A DNA stretch of 64,000 nt from Hemerocallis citrina (GCA_017893485.1 CM030366.1:104319796-104383795), one strand, 5' to 3'; shown: positions 11,869 to 23,961, numbered from the stretch's first letter. Numbers and translations: made by a program. The notes: generated by a model not told the origin, from the sequence alone.

Positions 11869-13626
11869 CCCACTCCTTTGGCTCCTTTCCCATTTCATAC
11901 TGACATTTCACCTATCATTTCTCTTACGGAGACACCACCTGCATCCCCACAACATCCTGCACTTTCACCACCTACATCCCCACAGCTATGCACCAACTCT
12001 ACCTATTTCATCCCCACACACTGCCCATCCACCACAGGTCCGTCAATCTACACGTTCTACCTCCGGCATCCCACCGGCCCGTTACATACCTAATGCAACT
12101 GGTCCCTCTGACCAATTTGGCTTTGCCACCCTTTCCTTCTACTCACCACAATTTCATGCATATCTCACTGTTATACACTTTACACGTGAGCCCAGAACCT
12201 ATCAGGAAGCTATTCAATTTTTCGAGTGGTGGGAAGCTATTGCAGAGGTGTTCCGTGCATTTGATCAGACTGGAAATTGGGATGTTGTTCCCTTCCTGTG
12301 GGCGTTTAGCCTGTTAGCTGCAAGTGGATCTTCCAGATCAAATATCGACCTGATGGCTCCATTGAGTGACATAAGGCTCGTTTAGTAGCCCAAGGATTTA
12401 CTCAGGAGCATGGTATTGATTATGATGAGACTTTTGCCCCAGTTGCATAGATGGCTACAGTTCGTACTCTCCTTGTCGTTGCCTTCGTTCGTTAGTGGTC
12501 ATTATACCAGATGGATGTGAAGAATGCATTTCTTCATGGTACATTATTTGAGGTTGTTTACATGCATTCTCCTTCTGGCCTTACCACTCCTCCTTGTCAT
12601 GTTTGCCATCTCTATTGAGCTATATATAGCTTGAAATAGGCTCCTCAAGCTTGGTTTGAGTGTTTTCATTGTGTCATCACCCAGGCTGGTTTCAGTCAGA
12701 GTTCACATGACCATTCTATATTTATATGGTCATCACCATAGGGGCGAGTACTTCTACTATTATATGCTGATGATATGATTATTTCTGGGGATGACTCAGC
12801 AGGCATTGCATCCGCCCAAAAACTACCTTCACCAGCAATTTCATATGAAAGATCTTGGTAGATTACGCTACTTTCTGGGTCTAGTGATTGCTCATGGATC
12901 CCGAGGCATACTCATTTCTCAACAGAAATATACATCAAATATCATCTCCATTGCATGTTTTTTTGACAGTCGATCAGCCGATATCCCTTAGAGCTTCATG
13001 TGAAGCTTCTTCCCACAGATTGTGAGCACCTTCCCGATCCTACTAGATACATGCAGATTGCTGGATAGCTTGTCTACTTATGCATGACTAGACCTGATAT
13101 TGCTCATGCAGTTAGTGTTATTAGTCAGTTTGTTTCTGCTCCTGCATCAGTTCACTACAATGCTCTTCTTAGGATCCTCAGTTATCTTGGAAGCACTATC
13201 ACTCGTTCATTATTCATGCGTTCTACATCCATACTAGAGCTCAGTGCAAATTCTAATTCAGACTGGGTGGGTGGTCCTACTGCCAGATGGTCTACCACAG
13301 GTTTCTGTCTATTTCTTGGTGATTCGCTGATCTCTTGGCGAAGCAAGAAACATACAGTTGTTGCATATTTTTCCACCAAAGCTGAGTACAGAGCAATGAC
13401 AGCTACTACTAGAGAGATTGTTCATGTTTGTTGGCTGTTATCAGATATGAGTGTCACTTTCACAGGAGTTACTCCTTTTCATTGTGATAACCGGAGTGCA
13501 TTACACATTGCAAGCAACCCGGTCTTTCATGAGAGAATGAATCACATAGAGATAGATTGCCACTATGTTCGTGAGCGCTTTGAAGTATGGACCATTTTCC
13601 TTCATTTTGTTACATCTTCACAGTAG
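11869..13626 (+). pseudogene. C1 reverse transcriptase and RNase H (decayed)
   Basis: A Pro/Ser-rich linker (to about 12090) leads into [34 protein letters not shown] (first catalytic Asp) and LLLYADDMIISGDD, the YxDD box, near 12750-12790. The thumb region is frame-shifted around 12800-13000. RNase H follows at 13084-13626 with MTRPDIAHAVSVISQFV, WRSKKHTVVAYFSTKAEYRAM and HCDNRSALHIASNPVFHERM. Stops and frameshifts are frequent in RT; the 180-codon RNase H ORF is open throughout. Confidence 0.9.
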
Positions 13627-13723
13627 ACAGTAGACTTCTTCACCAAATCCCACACTGTTCAAAGATTTCGTTACTTGGTGGGGGAACTCACACTATTCGA
13701 CCCACCATGAGTTTGAGAGAGGG

Positions 13724-13863
13724 TGTTAGATATTGTATTATATAGTCTCATATCGGGTTATGTATCAGTTTAGTATTTGGCTCCCTCCGATATATAGGAG
13801 TCATTGTACTTATTTATAATCAATCCAATAATTCAATAAAATTTTCTCAATCTATCTGTTAAA
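13724..13863 (+). repeat. C1 3' LTR
   Basis: It matches 8768-8914 and is preceded by GTTTGAGAGAGGG. It is followed directly by the duplicated site CATGC. Confidence 0.88.
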
Positions 13864-13868
13864 CATGC

Positions 13869-14660
13869 TTTATTCATTTTTCATCAAATAAAATTGTAAA
13901 GGGTTTATTTTGAAATTCCACACCATGATCACTATGAATAGTTGTGATGGCAAGGTTTTTCTCATTTACAACTCTACGATAATTTTTGGAAGACAAAAGG
14001 AGTTTCATCTTTTTGTGACAAAAAAGCACCTCAAGTAAAATGACTAAAATCATTAACAATTACAAAAGCATATTGTGCACCTCCAATACGACATGTACGA
14101 GATGGACCAAATAGATCCATGTGCAAAAGTTCATGAGGTCGAGAAGTTGATACCATTTTCTTTGGTTTGTGAGAACTCTTGGTTTGTTTACCGAATTGAC
14201 ATGAATCATATAGTTTGTCTTCCTCAAATTTAATTTTCGAAATGCCTCGTACATGTTCTTTATTCACTAATTTATTTAGATTATTCATTGTTTTATGTTC
14301 AAGCCGCTGAGCCATCCATCCCCATTTCTAGCTACAAACACTTCACACTTTCTTGTGATAATTCATCGATATTGATGACATAAATATTATTTCAATGATT
14401 AGCATAAAGTAAACGAGAATTACCTACTGTCTAAAACAACACATGCATAAATAGAGTATGCTTTAAGCCATTGACCAAAAGAACATCCTCAACGGAGCAA
14501 GATGAACAAAAAATAATTTTATTTTTACCAACAGTTTTACCAGTGCTATTATTACCGAAAATGACGTCATTTCCTTTTTTCCTAGATAGTGATGCAAAAT
14601 ATTTGTTATTTCCGTTCATATAATTTTAGCATCCACTATCAAGGCACCATCGGTCTTCAG
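13869..14660 (-). pseudogene. S1 protease end, gag-pre-integrase and integrase N-terminal half
   Basis: The minus strand reads LDSGC near 14650, the Copia aspartic protease site, then NNKYFASLSRKKGNDVIFGNN and VEDVLLVNGLKHTLF. From 14315 come VRGISKIKFEEDKLYDSCQF (zinc-binding region), ELLHMDLFGPSRTCRIGG (first catalytic Asp region), YAFVIVNDFSHFT and TTIHSDHGVEFQNKPF (second Asp). It stops at C1 and resumes at 8767 with the third catalytic residue. Frameshifts are present near 14040 and 14320. Confidence 0.9.
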
Positions 14661-16105
14661 GTTTGACAAGTTGATGTACCTACAGACCGATGGTGCCTTT
14701 TGCAGCCCATATTTGTGAAGAAACTACAACAACATCATTTCTTACGCAAACAAAGTTAGTATTTCTTTTCAAAGCACACTTATAGGAAATACGTCATAAT
14801 CTACAACAGAAATTGCCGGTAATATGATTATGCCTTGGTTTATATATATTTGAATAATTATGCATATGTATATGAGAAGATTGCTTATGAATTTGACGTT
14901 TTGGAGAATTGTTGTAACCAAGTCATCTTTTAACATAAGCTATCCATAATTGCTTTGTCATAAAACAAGTGCGTCCAATTTCGTATTTTCAATAGTTGCT
15001 TTGAACTCAATTATTTTTGACAAGAATTTTTTCTTGTATGATCATCATCTTTGGTATTCCAACGAAGATTATCGAGTGCACTATCAAGTTGTCCATTTTG
15101 TTCAAGGATTATTCACGACCTTCCACTAATTCATCATTTTATTTGCTGCAGTCATTAAGTTTAGTAGTAAGCTTAGCAATATGGACAGTTTTATCATGAA
15201 TCACTTATAGATTCTCATTATTTGTTGATAGAGATTTTTGAATTTGTTGTTTTGAATGTTTATTCTCTTCTATCAACAAATCATGATATTTTCTAAATGA
15301 CACAAAATTTTCAATAATAAAATAATTAGCATTTTTCAATTTCTCATTTTTAGCAATGCATGAGTCATGTGATCCATTAGACAATTGTTTATATTTCTTA
15401 AGTTCACGATTGACCTTTAAGCATTATCCTTTAAATTAGTAGCAATTTCACATAATTCACCATAAGTGAGTTTTTCGATTACCTCTTCTTGAAGTGATGA
15501 TTGCCCTCATCATCTCCAAGAGCCGTAATGTGAATCCCATGTTTGCTCGCTCATATTGATCATCTTTATTGTCGCTTGAATCGGAGTCAAGACAAGTTGC
15601 CTTCAATGCGTTGTTTTTGTAGTTTGAGTTGACATTATACGATTTGTTCTTGTCTTGATTGAGAGGACAATTTGCACAAATATGTCCGGGCTTCTTGCAT
15701 TTGTAGTAAACATCTTCTTTACCTTTGTCTCTTTCTCCTTAGTACCTGCCATGTTTTTTAGTTTTGAGGAACTTACTGAACTGTTTGGTTAGTGGCACGA
15801 TGTCCTCGTTGGATGATTCGTTGTCTGATTCTGAGTTTGAATGTATGGTGTCACAGCTTTAAGGAGATGGTATTCTCTTCAGTTTAGGGTATGATCTCAA
15901 TGTTCTGTTTATAAATTTTGTCTCCACTATCTCCATTTTGAGTTTACCTTGAAATGTGTGGCAATCGAACCCCTTTTCCATGAGTGTTTTCCTCATGGCC
16001 TCAGCTTTGATTTCCCAATCTGGTGAGATACGACTTATGATTTTTCCAACCTTTTGGTCATCGTCCATTTCGTATGTTTCGAGTATACCCTGAAAAGAGG
16101 CATGA
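14661..16105 (-). pseudogene. S1 gag, central and C-terminal part
   Basis: From 16100 the minus strand reads ETYEMDDDQKVGKIISR and EKGFDCHTFQGKLKMEI, matching the S2 gag. A zinc knuckle near 15685-15725 reads YYKCKKPGHICANC: the first Cys of CX2CX4HX4C is a Tyr here. LKATCLDSDSSD follows. The part down to about 14700 is the coiled-coil tail, broken by stops. Its N-terminal part lies at 23476-23935, separated by S2. About 70-80 bp of gag between the pieces seem lost at the S2 junction. Confidence 0.85.
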
Positions 16106-16110
16106 ACCAA

Positions 16111-16991
16111 AAAGTGATTGGAAATTAAGCAAAAGAGGCATGAACCAAAAATATCAATTAAGATTACACAAAAGAAACATGTGCTTCAAATCAAGAAAGC
16201 CAGCAAAAATAGATAATTTATTTCTGTTTATGTGTGAAAAATATATGTAAAGTAGTGTTGATTGATAAATTAGTTTTGGAAAGAATATAAAGTGAAATCG
16301 CCAAATAAAGTCGAATCTGCACGACAGCGGTCGACCGCACAAAATGACGATGGACCGTCACAACCATTGATCGTTCATTTCTGTGTAAAAAGATGAATCA
16401 ATCGACCGGTTGTCTCTCGACTTTCGAGTTAAAAAGATGAATGGTCGACTGTTCATCATTGCGGTCTACCGTCCAAGTGCAGATCAGACTATTTCGGAAA
16501 TATCTTTTTATTTACGGAAAGATACATTCCCCCCCCCCCCTTATAAATTGAGGCGAATTCACAGTGTATTCCTCACCCCTTGCTATCATAACTCTTCTAA
16601 ACTAATCATTCAATCAACACTCTGAGTGTGAGAGATTTTATTGTCTTCTTCAGACAATGTCTTTTTAGACCTTGAGAGTTTTTCTTTTCTTCCACTTCGG
16701 TGAGTTTTGTGGGACTTATTTGTAGAAGCCATGCGGGTGTAATAGGTTTCTCGGCCTGAATTCTGAGAATCACTGTACAAGGGTTTAAAGTATAGTGGAA
16801 CGCTTGTGGTGGAGAATTGCTACAAGTAGGTGGTGTGGATGTAAACCTGGGGGTCGAACCACGTTTTATCACTGTATCTTGCTCGTTGCTCTGTTTGCTT
16901 TCTCTTACTCTATCTTTTTACTTTATGCATTTCATTTGAATTTTTAATTTTTGCATAATCACCCTATTCACCCCCCCAAGGGTGATTCACA
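16111..16991 (+). repeat. S2 5' LTR (truncated)
   Basis: It matches the 3' LTR from GTGATTGGAAATYAAG to GGTGATTCACA. The first about 100 bp, starting TGTTGACC in the 3' copy, are missing. It contains a run of GTCGAC-type palindromes (16325-16475) and a promoter-like TATAAATTGAGG at 16543. Confidence 0.88.
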
Positions 16992-17046
16992 GTGGTATCA
17001 GAGTGAGGTGCTTATTAAGATCTTAAAAACTTGAACAAAAGGTCCA

Positions 17047-18960
17047 ATGGACGAAATCCCTCCTCCCAAAAACTTGTACTCGTCAGAGCCATTTATCTCC
17101 AATGGGACAAGTTAACAAGTTCACCTTATTTTAATGAAAAATGCTATGATGTTTGGAAAGTTTGTATGTCTCACTTTTGCAGATGCTTGGAGAAGAAATT
17201 GGAACATTTGCATAAATGAAACCGATATTCCTGTCAGTGACGGAAAGCAAGTTTTCAAAAAAGCTGAACTAATATTAAAAACCGCAAACTCCAAGGCTAT
17301 GACAGCACTCTATGCAGGTCTAAACAATGAAGAGTTGATACGATGTGGGCGAAATTGCAAGACGACCTATGAAATTTGGAACAACATGCTAAAACGGCAT
17401 GAAGGAACCGTAGCTGAGGTAAAGGCAAAAATTAATTTATGCTTTTATAAGTTTGATGTTTTTCTTATGTTGCCAGGAGAGAACGTAGATCAGATTTTTG
17501 CCCGCTTCGACATTATCGCATATGAGCTTGAGAGCTTAGGTAAGAGATGGATGATAACTAAAAGGTCGGGAAACTCACAAGCTGTCTCACGCCTGAATGA
17601 GACGTTATGCTGCAACAATGAGGGAGGCACTTGAAGAAAAAGGGTTCAACTACTACACTTTCCAAGAAAAATTGAAGACATATGAGATGGAGATGACCGG
17701 AACAAAGAGGTACCGGCAGAACATTGGGATTGAACCCAAAACTGAAAAAAAAGACCGTTGCCTTGAAAGCAGAAACTTCACGATCATCAAAATCAGAGTC
17801 AGCTCGTGAAGAATCAGATGATGATATCGTGCTATTAACCAAACAATTCCGTAAGTATCTCAAACACAAAAAGTATGACAGATCACAAGAAGGAAGAGAA
17901 AAGGACAAAGATGAAAATGTTACAAATGCAAGAAGCCAGGACATATTCGTGCAAACTGTCTCATCTCGCAGGACAGAAACAAGGATCATTATCACTCCAA
18001 ATAAAGATTTAGAAAGAAGGCATTGAAGGCAACATGGCTAGATTCAGATTCCAGCGATGAAGAGCAAGAACACAACAACTTTGGATTCATGGCTCTTGGG
18101 AATGGTGGGGTGTAATCACCACCCCAATAAGAGGTAATCAAAGAACCCACCTATGATGATTTAGTTGACATGTGTAATAGATTAAGAGATTATGCAAAAA
18201 AATTAAGACGTGAGTTGAGACAATATAAACAAATATCAAATGAATCACATGACTCTTGCATTGCTAAAAACCAAAAGTTAAAAAATAAAAATTCTTTGAT
18301 TATTGGAAAATTCGAGTCATTTAGGAAAGACCATGATGTGTTGATAGAGGAAAATGAGTATTTAAAACAACAGATTCAAAAAACATTATCAACACTTGAT
18401 GAAAAGCTAAAGGAAATTCATGAGAAATCGGTTTATATTGCTAAACTCAGTAATGATTTAAATGATTGCAAAAGAAAATTTGACGAGGTAGGGGAAGGTT
18501 ATAAAGAAGCACTCGAACAAAATAGAATACTTGATGCTACTCTAAACACTCTTCGTTGGAACACAAAAGACGATGAGAAGACTAGAAAAAGGCTTTGTAA
18601 TAGAGTAATTGAGCTCGAAAAAATTGTTGAAAAATATGAAGGGTCCAGTTATCTCATTACAGAGAATTCAAGATCATATCATGAGAATCGAGGACTTGGT
18701 TACAAAGAGCCAATACTACGTTAAAATTCTAAGCAATCTTGTTATACACATATGAATAGTCACCAAAATAGTTACAATCCAACACACAACTATGCACATG
18801 TGCATGATCCAAGGCATAATCGTATTACATATCATTATTGCTGTAAATTAGGACATATATCTTATAATTTTTCATTAAAAAGGAATACTAATTTTGTTTG
18901 GGTGAGAAAGAATGCAAATGTAGGAACAACGTCTACTTAGACACCTACTAACGTTCATGT
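17047..18960 (+). pseudogene. S2 gag polyprotein with CCHC knuckle and coiled coil (broken)
   Basis: The ATG at 17047 follows the PBS by about 40 bp (MDEIPPPKNLYSSE). The capsid-like part reads FKKAELILKTANSKAMTALY, CGRNCKTTYEIWNNMLKRHE and FARFDIIAYELESLGK, the UBN2-type gag of Copia elements. An intact knuckle CYKCKKPGHIRANC lies near 17914-17955, followed by KATWLDSDSSDEE. A long coiled coil (18170-18724) contains repeated heptads such as LKEIHEKSVYIAKLSNDLND. A degenerate second knuckle HYCCKLGHISYNF is at about 18830. Early stop and frameshifts break it into at least four frames. Confidence 0.88.
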
Positions 18961-19848
18961 AGGTGCACCAACTCCTTCAGCTTAAAACATCATATGTACC
19001 TTGATGGTAGATGCCCGAAACTCGTGAAATCTGCATCTCTATCAAGGGAAAAGGGGAAGGACATTAGTTCTTCTGATGAGTACAACACCGAATAAAATCT
19101 AAATTGTAAACCAATTTTGATTTACTTTTACTTTATGGATGACATACCTTTAGTAAGAAATCTAAAATATTGTCTATCCAATGCATGCACTTGTTAATAT
19201 TATTCATAAATATCTTAGTAGTAACATGTGATAAAATTGCTACAAATAATTCCTTTTAAAAAAATCAAGAAAGATATGCTACAACTTAATCTAAGATCGC
19301 TTTTAAAGGGGAGATGTTGTTCTAGACTATATTTCAACGAATTTACAAATTAGCTGATACACTTCCAATACCATTAGAAGAAAAATAACATTGATATTTT
19401 TTGCATTATTTTCTGTGCATAATTTTCTATGACAAATTTGTTGATCGGTCGACTGCATAGTCGACTGTTCCTTCATATGTGGTTCGGTCGACCGTCCCAT
19501 ACTCTGAATTTTTTTAATATCTGTTTGAACGAAAGTGGACCGGTCTACTGCACGATCGACCGTCCTGCCCTCTGCCAAATTCGATACAGTAAATTTCTCT
19601 CTTCTTTTATGTTGCGGTCGACTGTATCCTTGAACCGGTCGACCGATCCTATCGGCTGATCCGATCTCAAAACATTATTTCCTTCTATGACATACGGAGA
19701 CCACACTTCTAATATAAATAACCCATCTCTTCTTCCTCCAGCCTCCATGAAAACCCTGAACTCTTTTCTCCCAAACCCATCAAAATCTTCAAATTCTTTT
19801 GCAATTTCCTATTCAGTTTTTGGGCACTCTCTCTCCTCCTTTTTCTTT
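18961..19848 (+). other. S2 spacer where pol is missing, with GTCGAC motifs
   Basis: No protease, integrase, RT or RNase H can be read on either strand. A polypurine-like AAAGGGGAGATGTTGTTC is at 19306. From 19444 to 19650 there are at least six palindromic copies such as GGTCGACTG, GGTCGACCG and GATCGACCG. ORFs of 60-80 codons on both strands are shadows of this repeat. Confidence 0.7.
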
Positions 19849-20997
19849 ATGGCTTCTCATGATCCTTCTTCCACTCACAAATTTAAGTGTAAGAAAGTCG
19901 TTGCATCTAAATTTGTAACCAGAGAACGTATTGTATTCAGAAATACAAATTGTGCAAATCTTTATTTTTCTTCACTTGCATCTGCTTCGGTTGTTGCAAA
20001 CTGTGAGATAAACTTAGAATCTCTGGGAGGTCAATTTAGTGCTATGGTTAGAACTATTCAGAATTTTGGGTGGGAAAATTATCTTACTTCACCTAGCATC
20101 CACTCTGAATCTTTAACCCGCCAATTTTATACAAATCTTGAGGGCATTCAAAATGATGATCTTACATTATCATCTATCATTCTTGGCAAACGGGTTAAAA
20201 TCACTCCCGAGTACCTTCACACGTGATATGCATTGTCTGAAGGTGAATTCGATGCCTATCACCTTGACTTCAACTCCCTTGACTACAGACCTGGGCATGA
20301 CATGACGACTATTAAGTCTATGATTCTTAAACCTGATTTTCTTCATGTTCCTCATCTCACCCCCACAAATTTTACGCATGTTGCTCGTGTCCTAAATAAA
20401 ATTGTTAATTCCAACATATGGCCCAAAAAGAATGATAAGACCGAAATTCGGGTAGATCCGTCATTTATAATTTTTCTCATTTTGGGCGAATATAAATTTG
20501 ACCTTGTAGCTTTTATTATTCGCACCATGAATTTTACATCCTCTAGGAATCTCTCTCTTCCATTTAGTTCTCTCATTTATTAGCTTGCTCTTGATTGTCG
20601 TATATCCGTTGGGTCATATCTTCTTAGTAAGCCTCCCTTGCCCATACTTCCCCAACAAATGGGCATTGATGTGCCAATCACCCAACGGGCTCGCCATCGT
20701 CAATCCCAACAAGATCGTCAAGCTGAACAACCCCAACAAGCACCTTCCTCCTCCTCTCGTCGCAAGAATTCTACTCCTCCATCCACCTCATCTATGTTTG
20801 TGACACATGAACAATTCGCCGCCCATCAAAGGCAAGTCTACAATTACTATGTCAACACCATTGAGTACTTGCAAGGAAAAGAAAATTGGGAACTTCTTCT
20901 TCCTCCTTCTGATGAAGAGGAGAATGATGAAAGCAATGAAGAAGATGAAGACGAAGATGATGATGGTGACGACAATGACAATGATATTGAGGAATAG
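19849..20997 (+). pseudogene. S2 envelope-like / plant transposon protein ORF (two stops)
   Basis: The frame from ATG 19849 (MASHDPSSTHKFKCKK) stays open to 20997 except for a TGA at 20224 and a TAG at 20581. The same start is seen in S1 (MASNPRR), which supports it over the upstream ATG at 19745. Conserved blocks are GQFSAMVRTIQNFGWENYL, YHLDFNSLDYRPGHDMTT, IVNSNIWPKKNDKTEIRVD, PSFIIFLILGEYKFDLVAFI and QQMGIDVPITQRARHRQ. The C-terminus is very acidic (SDEEENDESNEEDEDEDDDG). No clear signal peptide or membrane anchor is seen, so envelope-like describes position only. Confidence 0.82.
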
Positions 20998-21199
20998 TTT
21001 ATATTGGTTAAGATGTTGGACTTGTATGGGATTCCTCTTGTTTGCTTCAATGTAAATATTCTTTAAAATGTAAACATTTTTATCAAGAAATTGAATGTTG
21101 TAGCTTGTAATGCTCATCATGTTAACTTGAATGTCTTTCAAAACTCTTGATACCTCTCGCACTTATCTATGTGTAGTGCTTTCCATTATGATCATTACT

Positions 21200-21390
21200 T
21201 TCTTGAATGCATGGTCGACAGAGCGATTGACGACCTCTCTCTCTCTCTTTATTTTGCTTACCTTCAAAAAACTACTTGTGCTTCAAATTTTATTTTACTG
21301 GTCGACCGGTCCCCTCTCTGTTTTCCTTACAGTCGAACACACACTTGTTTTGTTTTCTTCGGTCGACTGTACGATCTACCGGTCTCTATT
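21200..21390 (+). repeat. GTCGAC palindrome cluster 3' of the S2 env-like ORF
   Basis: GGTCGACAG, GGTCGACCGGTC, CAGTCGAAC and GGTCGACTGTACGATC occur within 190 bp, as in the LTR and the pol-env spacer of the same element. Confidence 0.6.
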
Positions 21391-21852
21391 CTGCCAGTTC
21401 TGTTTTTGGCTTTCGCTTTGCGATTTATGGCAGTTGTATTTTGTATCTTTTGGTGTGTTCCAAAATGGTGGAGAATTTTTTCACTTAGAATTTGGTATTT
21501 TACTTATCACTTGAAATCTAATTTGACTTATTTTAACTTAGAATTTGAATCTTTTAATTCATGTCGCCCTTATGTATTGGCGAAATCTCAAATCTATGAT
21601 ACCATGTAGAGCTCTCATTGTATATCAAAGAGTTTCACGGTCAATGGTATCATGTAAGTAGATTTTCATTTGGTTTTCAAAAATGTAATATTCCTAAAAA
21701 ATTACTTGACTCAAAATATATGTAAGCATGTTTTCAAACAAATTTGGTCTTTACATATAGGTTGTATCATGAACACACATTTATTAAAATCTTACCATGC
21801 ATGAATTTAGAAGGAGTAATGGATTTAGGGGGAGCACTTGAATCTCTTCTAA

Positions 21853-22411
21853 TCTATATAATAAAACACAAAGAAAGCTATCAAGTGGCTCTAATTCAAT
21901 AGGGTTGAAATCAATGGTCCAGATCTAACCTCACAAAACATATTTTTCCGTCCAAAAGTTTCCTCCCAAAACTCAAATTCAACTCCCCCCAAAACAACTT
22001 CTTTATTTATTTATTTATTTATTTATTTATTTCTCTCTCTCTCTCTCTCTCTCTCTCATTCTCTCTATATTTACTCAGAAATTTATATTTCCAGATTTCA
22101 GGTTTGTAAATTTTCATATTTTTTATACATTTTTTTATTGGTTATGTTACATTGAAAATAGTAAATATCTCATCAACGGTTAAATTTTATCATTTTCCAC
22201 ACTCAAAGTTCAAAGAAATTGGATTTTACACCCCCATTTATAATTATTTTTCAACATATACTAATGGAAACATGGACTTTTATTTACAACTAATTATTAT
22301 TTAACTATTCAAACTTAAGCTATATAATTATTGTTTTACTGTTTATAAGACTTTCATATATTGTATCGTTCCGAAGCCATGTCGTAGGCACGTGCCAACG
22401 GGCAAATCTAG
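21853..22411 (+). mobile_element. Non-autonomous Helitron
   Basis: The 559-bp element begins TCTATATAATAAAACAC and ends CAAATCTAG after a 10-bp palindrome GGCACGTGCC at 22387-22396. It sits between A and T (A|TC...CTAG|T), the Helitron rule, with no target duplication. It contains TTTA and CT microsatellites (22003-22055). The same ends recur at 50375-51493 and 57327. No Rep/helicase is encoded. Confidence 0.88.
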
Positions 22412-22488
22412 TATATTTTTAAACTCTAAGGTATGATTACATTTTTAAATTCTAAAGGTATATTTTGTCCACACTAAAATGGGGAGAT

Positions 22489-23475
22489 TGTTGACCTTAA
22501 GTTTGATGTGCACAAAACGTATCATCTACAACTAATATTTTCAGTTGAGATTTACAGGATCTACAGAAAAAGGAAAACAAAAAGAAATGATTCAAAGTGA
22601 TTGGAAATCAAGCAAAAGAGGCATGAACCAAAAATATCAATAAAGATTGCACACAAGAAACATGTGTTTCAAATCATCAAGAACGCCAGCAAAAATAGAT
22701 AATTTATTTCTGTTTATGTGAGGAAAATATATGTAAAGTAGTGTTGATTGATAAATTAGTTTTAAAAAGAATATAAAGTGAAATTGCCAAATAAAAGTCG
22801 AATTTGCACGACAACGCTCGACCGCACAAAATGACGGTCGACCGTCACAACCATCGACCGTTCATTTCCGTGTGAAAGATGAATCAGTCGACCGGTCATC
22901 TCTCGACTTTTGAGTTAAAAAGATGAACGGTCGACTGTTCATCATTGCGGTCGACCGTCCAAGTGCAGATCTGACTATTTCAAAAATATCTTTTCATCGG
23001 AAAGATACATTTCTCCACTCTATAAATTGAGGCGAATTCACAGTGTATTCCTTACCCCTTGGTATCATAACTCTTCTGAAATAATCATTCAATCAACACT
23101 CTGGGTGTAAGAGATTTTATTGTCTTCTTCAGTCAAGGTCTTTTTAGATCTTGAGAGTTTTTCTTTTCTTCCACTTCGGTTAGTTTTGCGGGACTTATTT
23201 GTAGAAGCCCTATGGGTGTAATAGGTATCTCGGCCTGAATTCTGAGAAACACTGTTCAAGGGTTTAAAGTATAGTGGAATGCTTATGGCAGAGAAGTGCT
23301 ACAAGTAGGTGGTGTGGACGTAGACATGGGGGTTGAACCACGTTATATCGCTGTGTCTTGCTCGTTACTCTGTTTGCTTTCTCTTATTCTATCTTTTTAC
23401 TTTACGTATTTCATTTGAATTTTTAATTTCCGTACAATCACCCTATTCACCCCCTCCCCCCTAGGGTGATTCACA
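22489..23475 (+). repeat. S2 3' LTR
   Basis: This 987-bp LTR runs from TGTTGACCTT after the purine tract AAAATGGGGAGAT to GGTGATTCACA. It carries GTCGAC-type palindromes at about 22805-22960. It abuts S1 gag at 23476. Confidence 0.9.
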
Positions 23476-23935
23476 GAATCATGTGAAACACATCAAACTT
23501 ATAATAATATAAAGTAACTTTAGTTTTTACCCACGATGAGGTTCCCTCATGACGCCTTTGTAAGTTTTTCCAAATTTTATATGAAGTTTTACAATTGCGT
23601 CCACATCACATGAGTTCTTTATTGTTCAAGCTTGCATATAGTGCTGTCATGGCTTTGGAGTCAGCATTATTTAGTGCAAGTGCCGCTTTGGTAAATGACT
23701 TCTTTCCATTGCTTATGAGAATATCTATTTTGTTGATACGAATATTCCAGACTTCTTCTCCAATCATCTGCAAAAAAATGTGACATACGAACCTTTCACA
23801 CATCATAGCATTTACCATAAAAATAAGGTGAATGTGTAATACTTGATCCATTGGAGTTGGATGACTCTGATGAGTACCAGTTATATGGAGGAGGGATTTC
23901 GGCCATTGGACCTTTTGCTCTAGCTTTTAAGCTAA
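23476..23935 (-). pseudogene. S1 gag, N-terminal part
   Basis: The minus strand starts MAEIPPPYNWYSSESSNSNG near 23900, shortly after the PBS. It continues with frame breaks to KCYDV, DILISNGKKSFTKAALALNN, ADSKAMTALYASLNNKEL, CGRNCKTSYKIWK and YYYKFDVFHM at the S2 junction. It is a close relative of S2 gag. It continues at 16105 on the other side of S2. Confidence 0.87.
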
Positions 23936-23961
23936 TTATGAGCACCTCGCTCTGATACCAC

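Larger units (their letters stand above)
8768..13863 (+). mobile_element. C1: Copia LTR retrotransposon inserted in S1 integrase
   Basis: LTRs of about 140-147 bp lie at 8768-8914 and 13724-13863, both starting TGTTAGATATTGTATTATAT. The initiator-Met PBS TGGTATCAGAGC is at 8915-8926 and the polypurine tract GTTTGAGAGAGGG ends at 13723. A perfect 5-bp duplication CATGC is at 8763-8767 and 13864-13868. Coding order is gag-pre-integrase, integrase, RT, RNase H, the Copia order. All frames carry stops or shifts, so it is inactive. A 301-bp MITE lies in the integrase-RT linker. Confidence 0.93.
16111..23475 (+). mobile_element. S2: SIRE-type element with gag and env-like ORF but no pol
   Basis: LTRs lie at 16111-16991 (5' end truncated by about 100 bp) and 22489-23475 (987 bp). 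The PBS TGGTATCAGAG is at 16993 and the polypurine tract AAAATGGGGAGAT ends at 22488. Between them are gag (17047-18960), a spacer with no protease, integrase, RT or RNase H, and an envelope-like ORF (19849-20997). S2 lies inside the gag of S1. It would have depended on proteins supplied in trans (inference). A Helitron is inserted near its 3' LTR. Confidence 0.9.
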
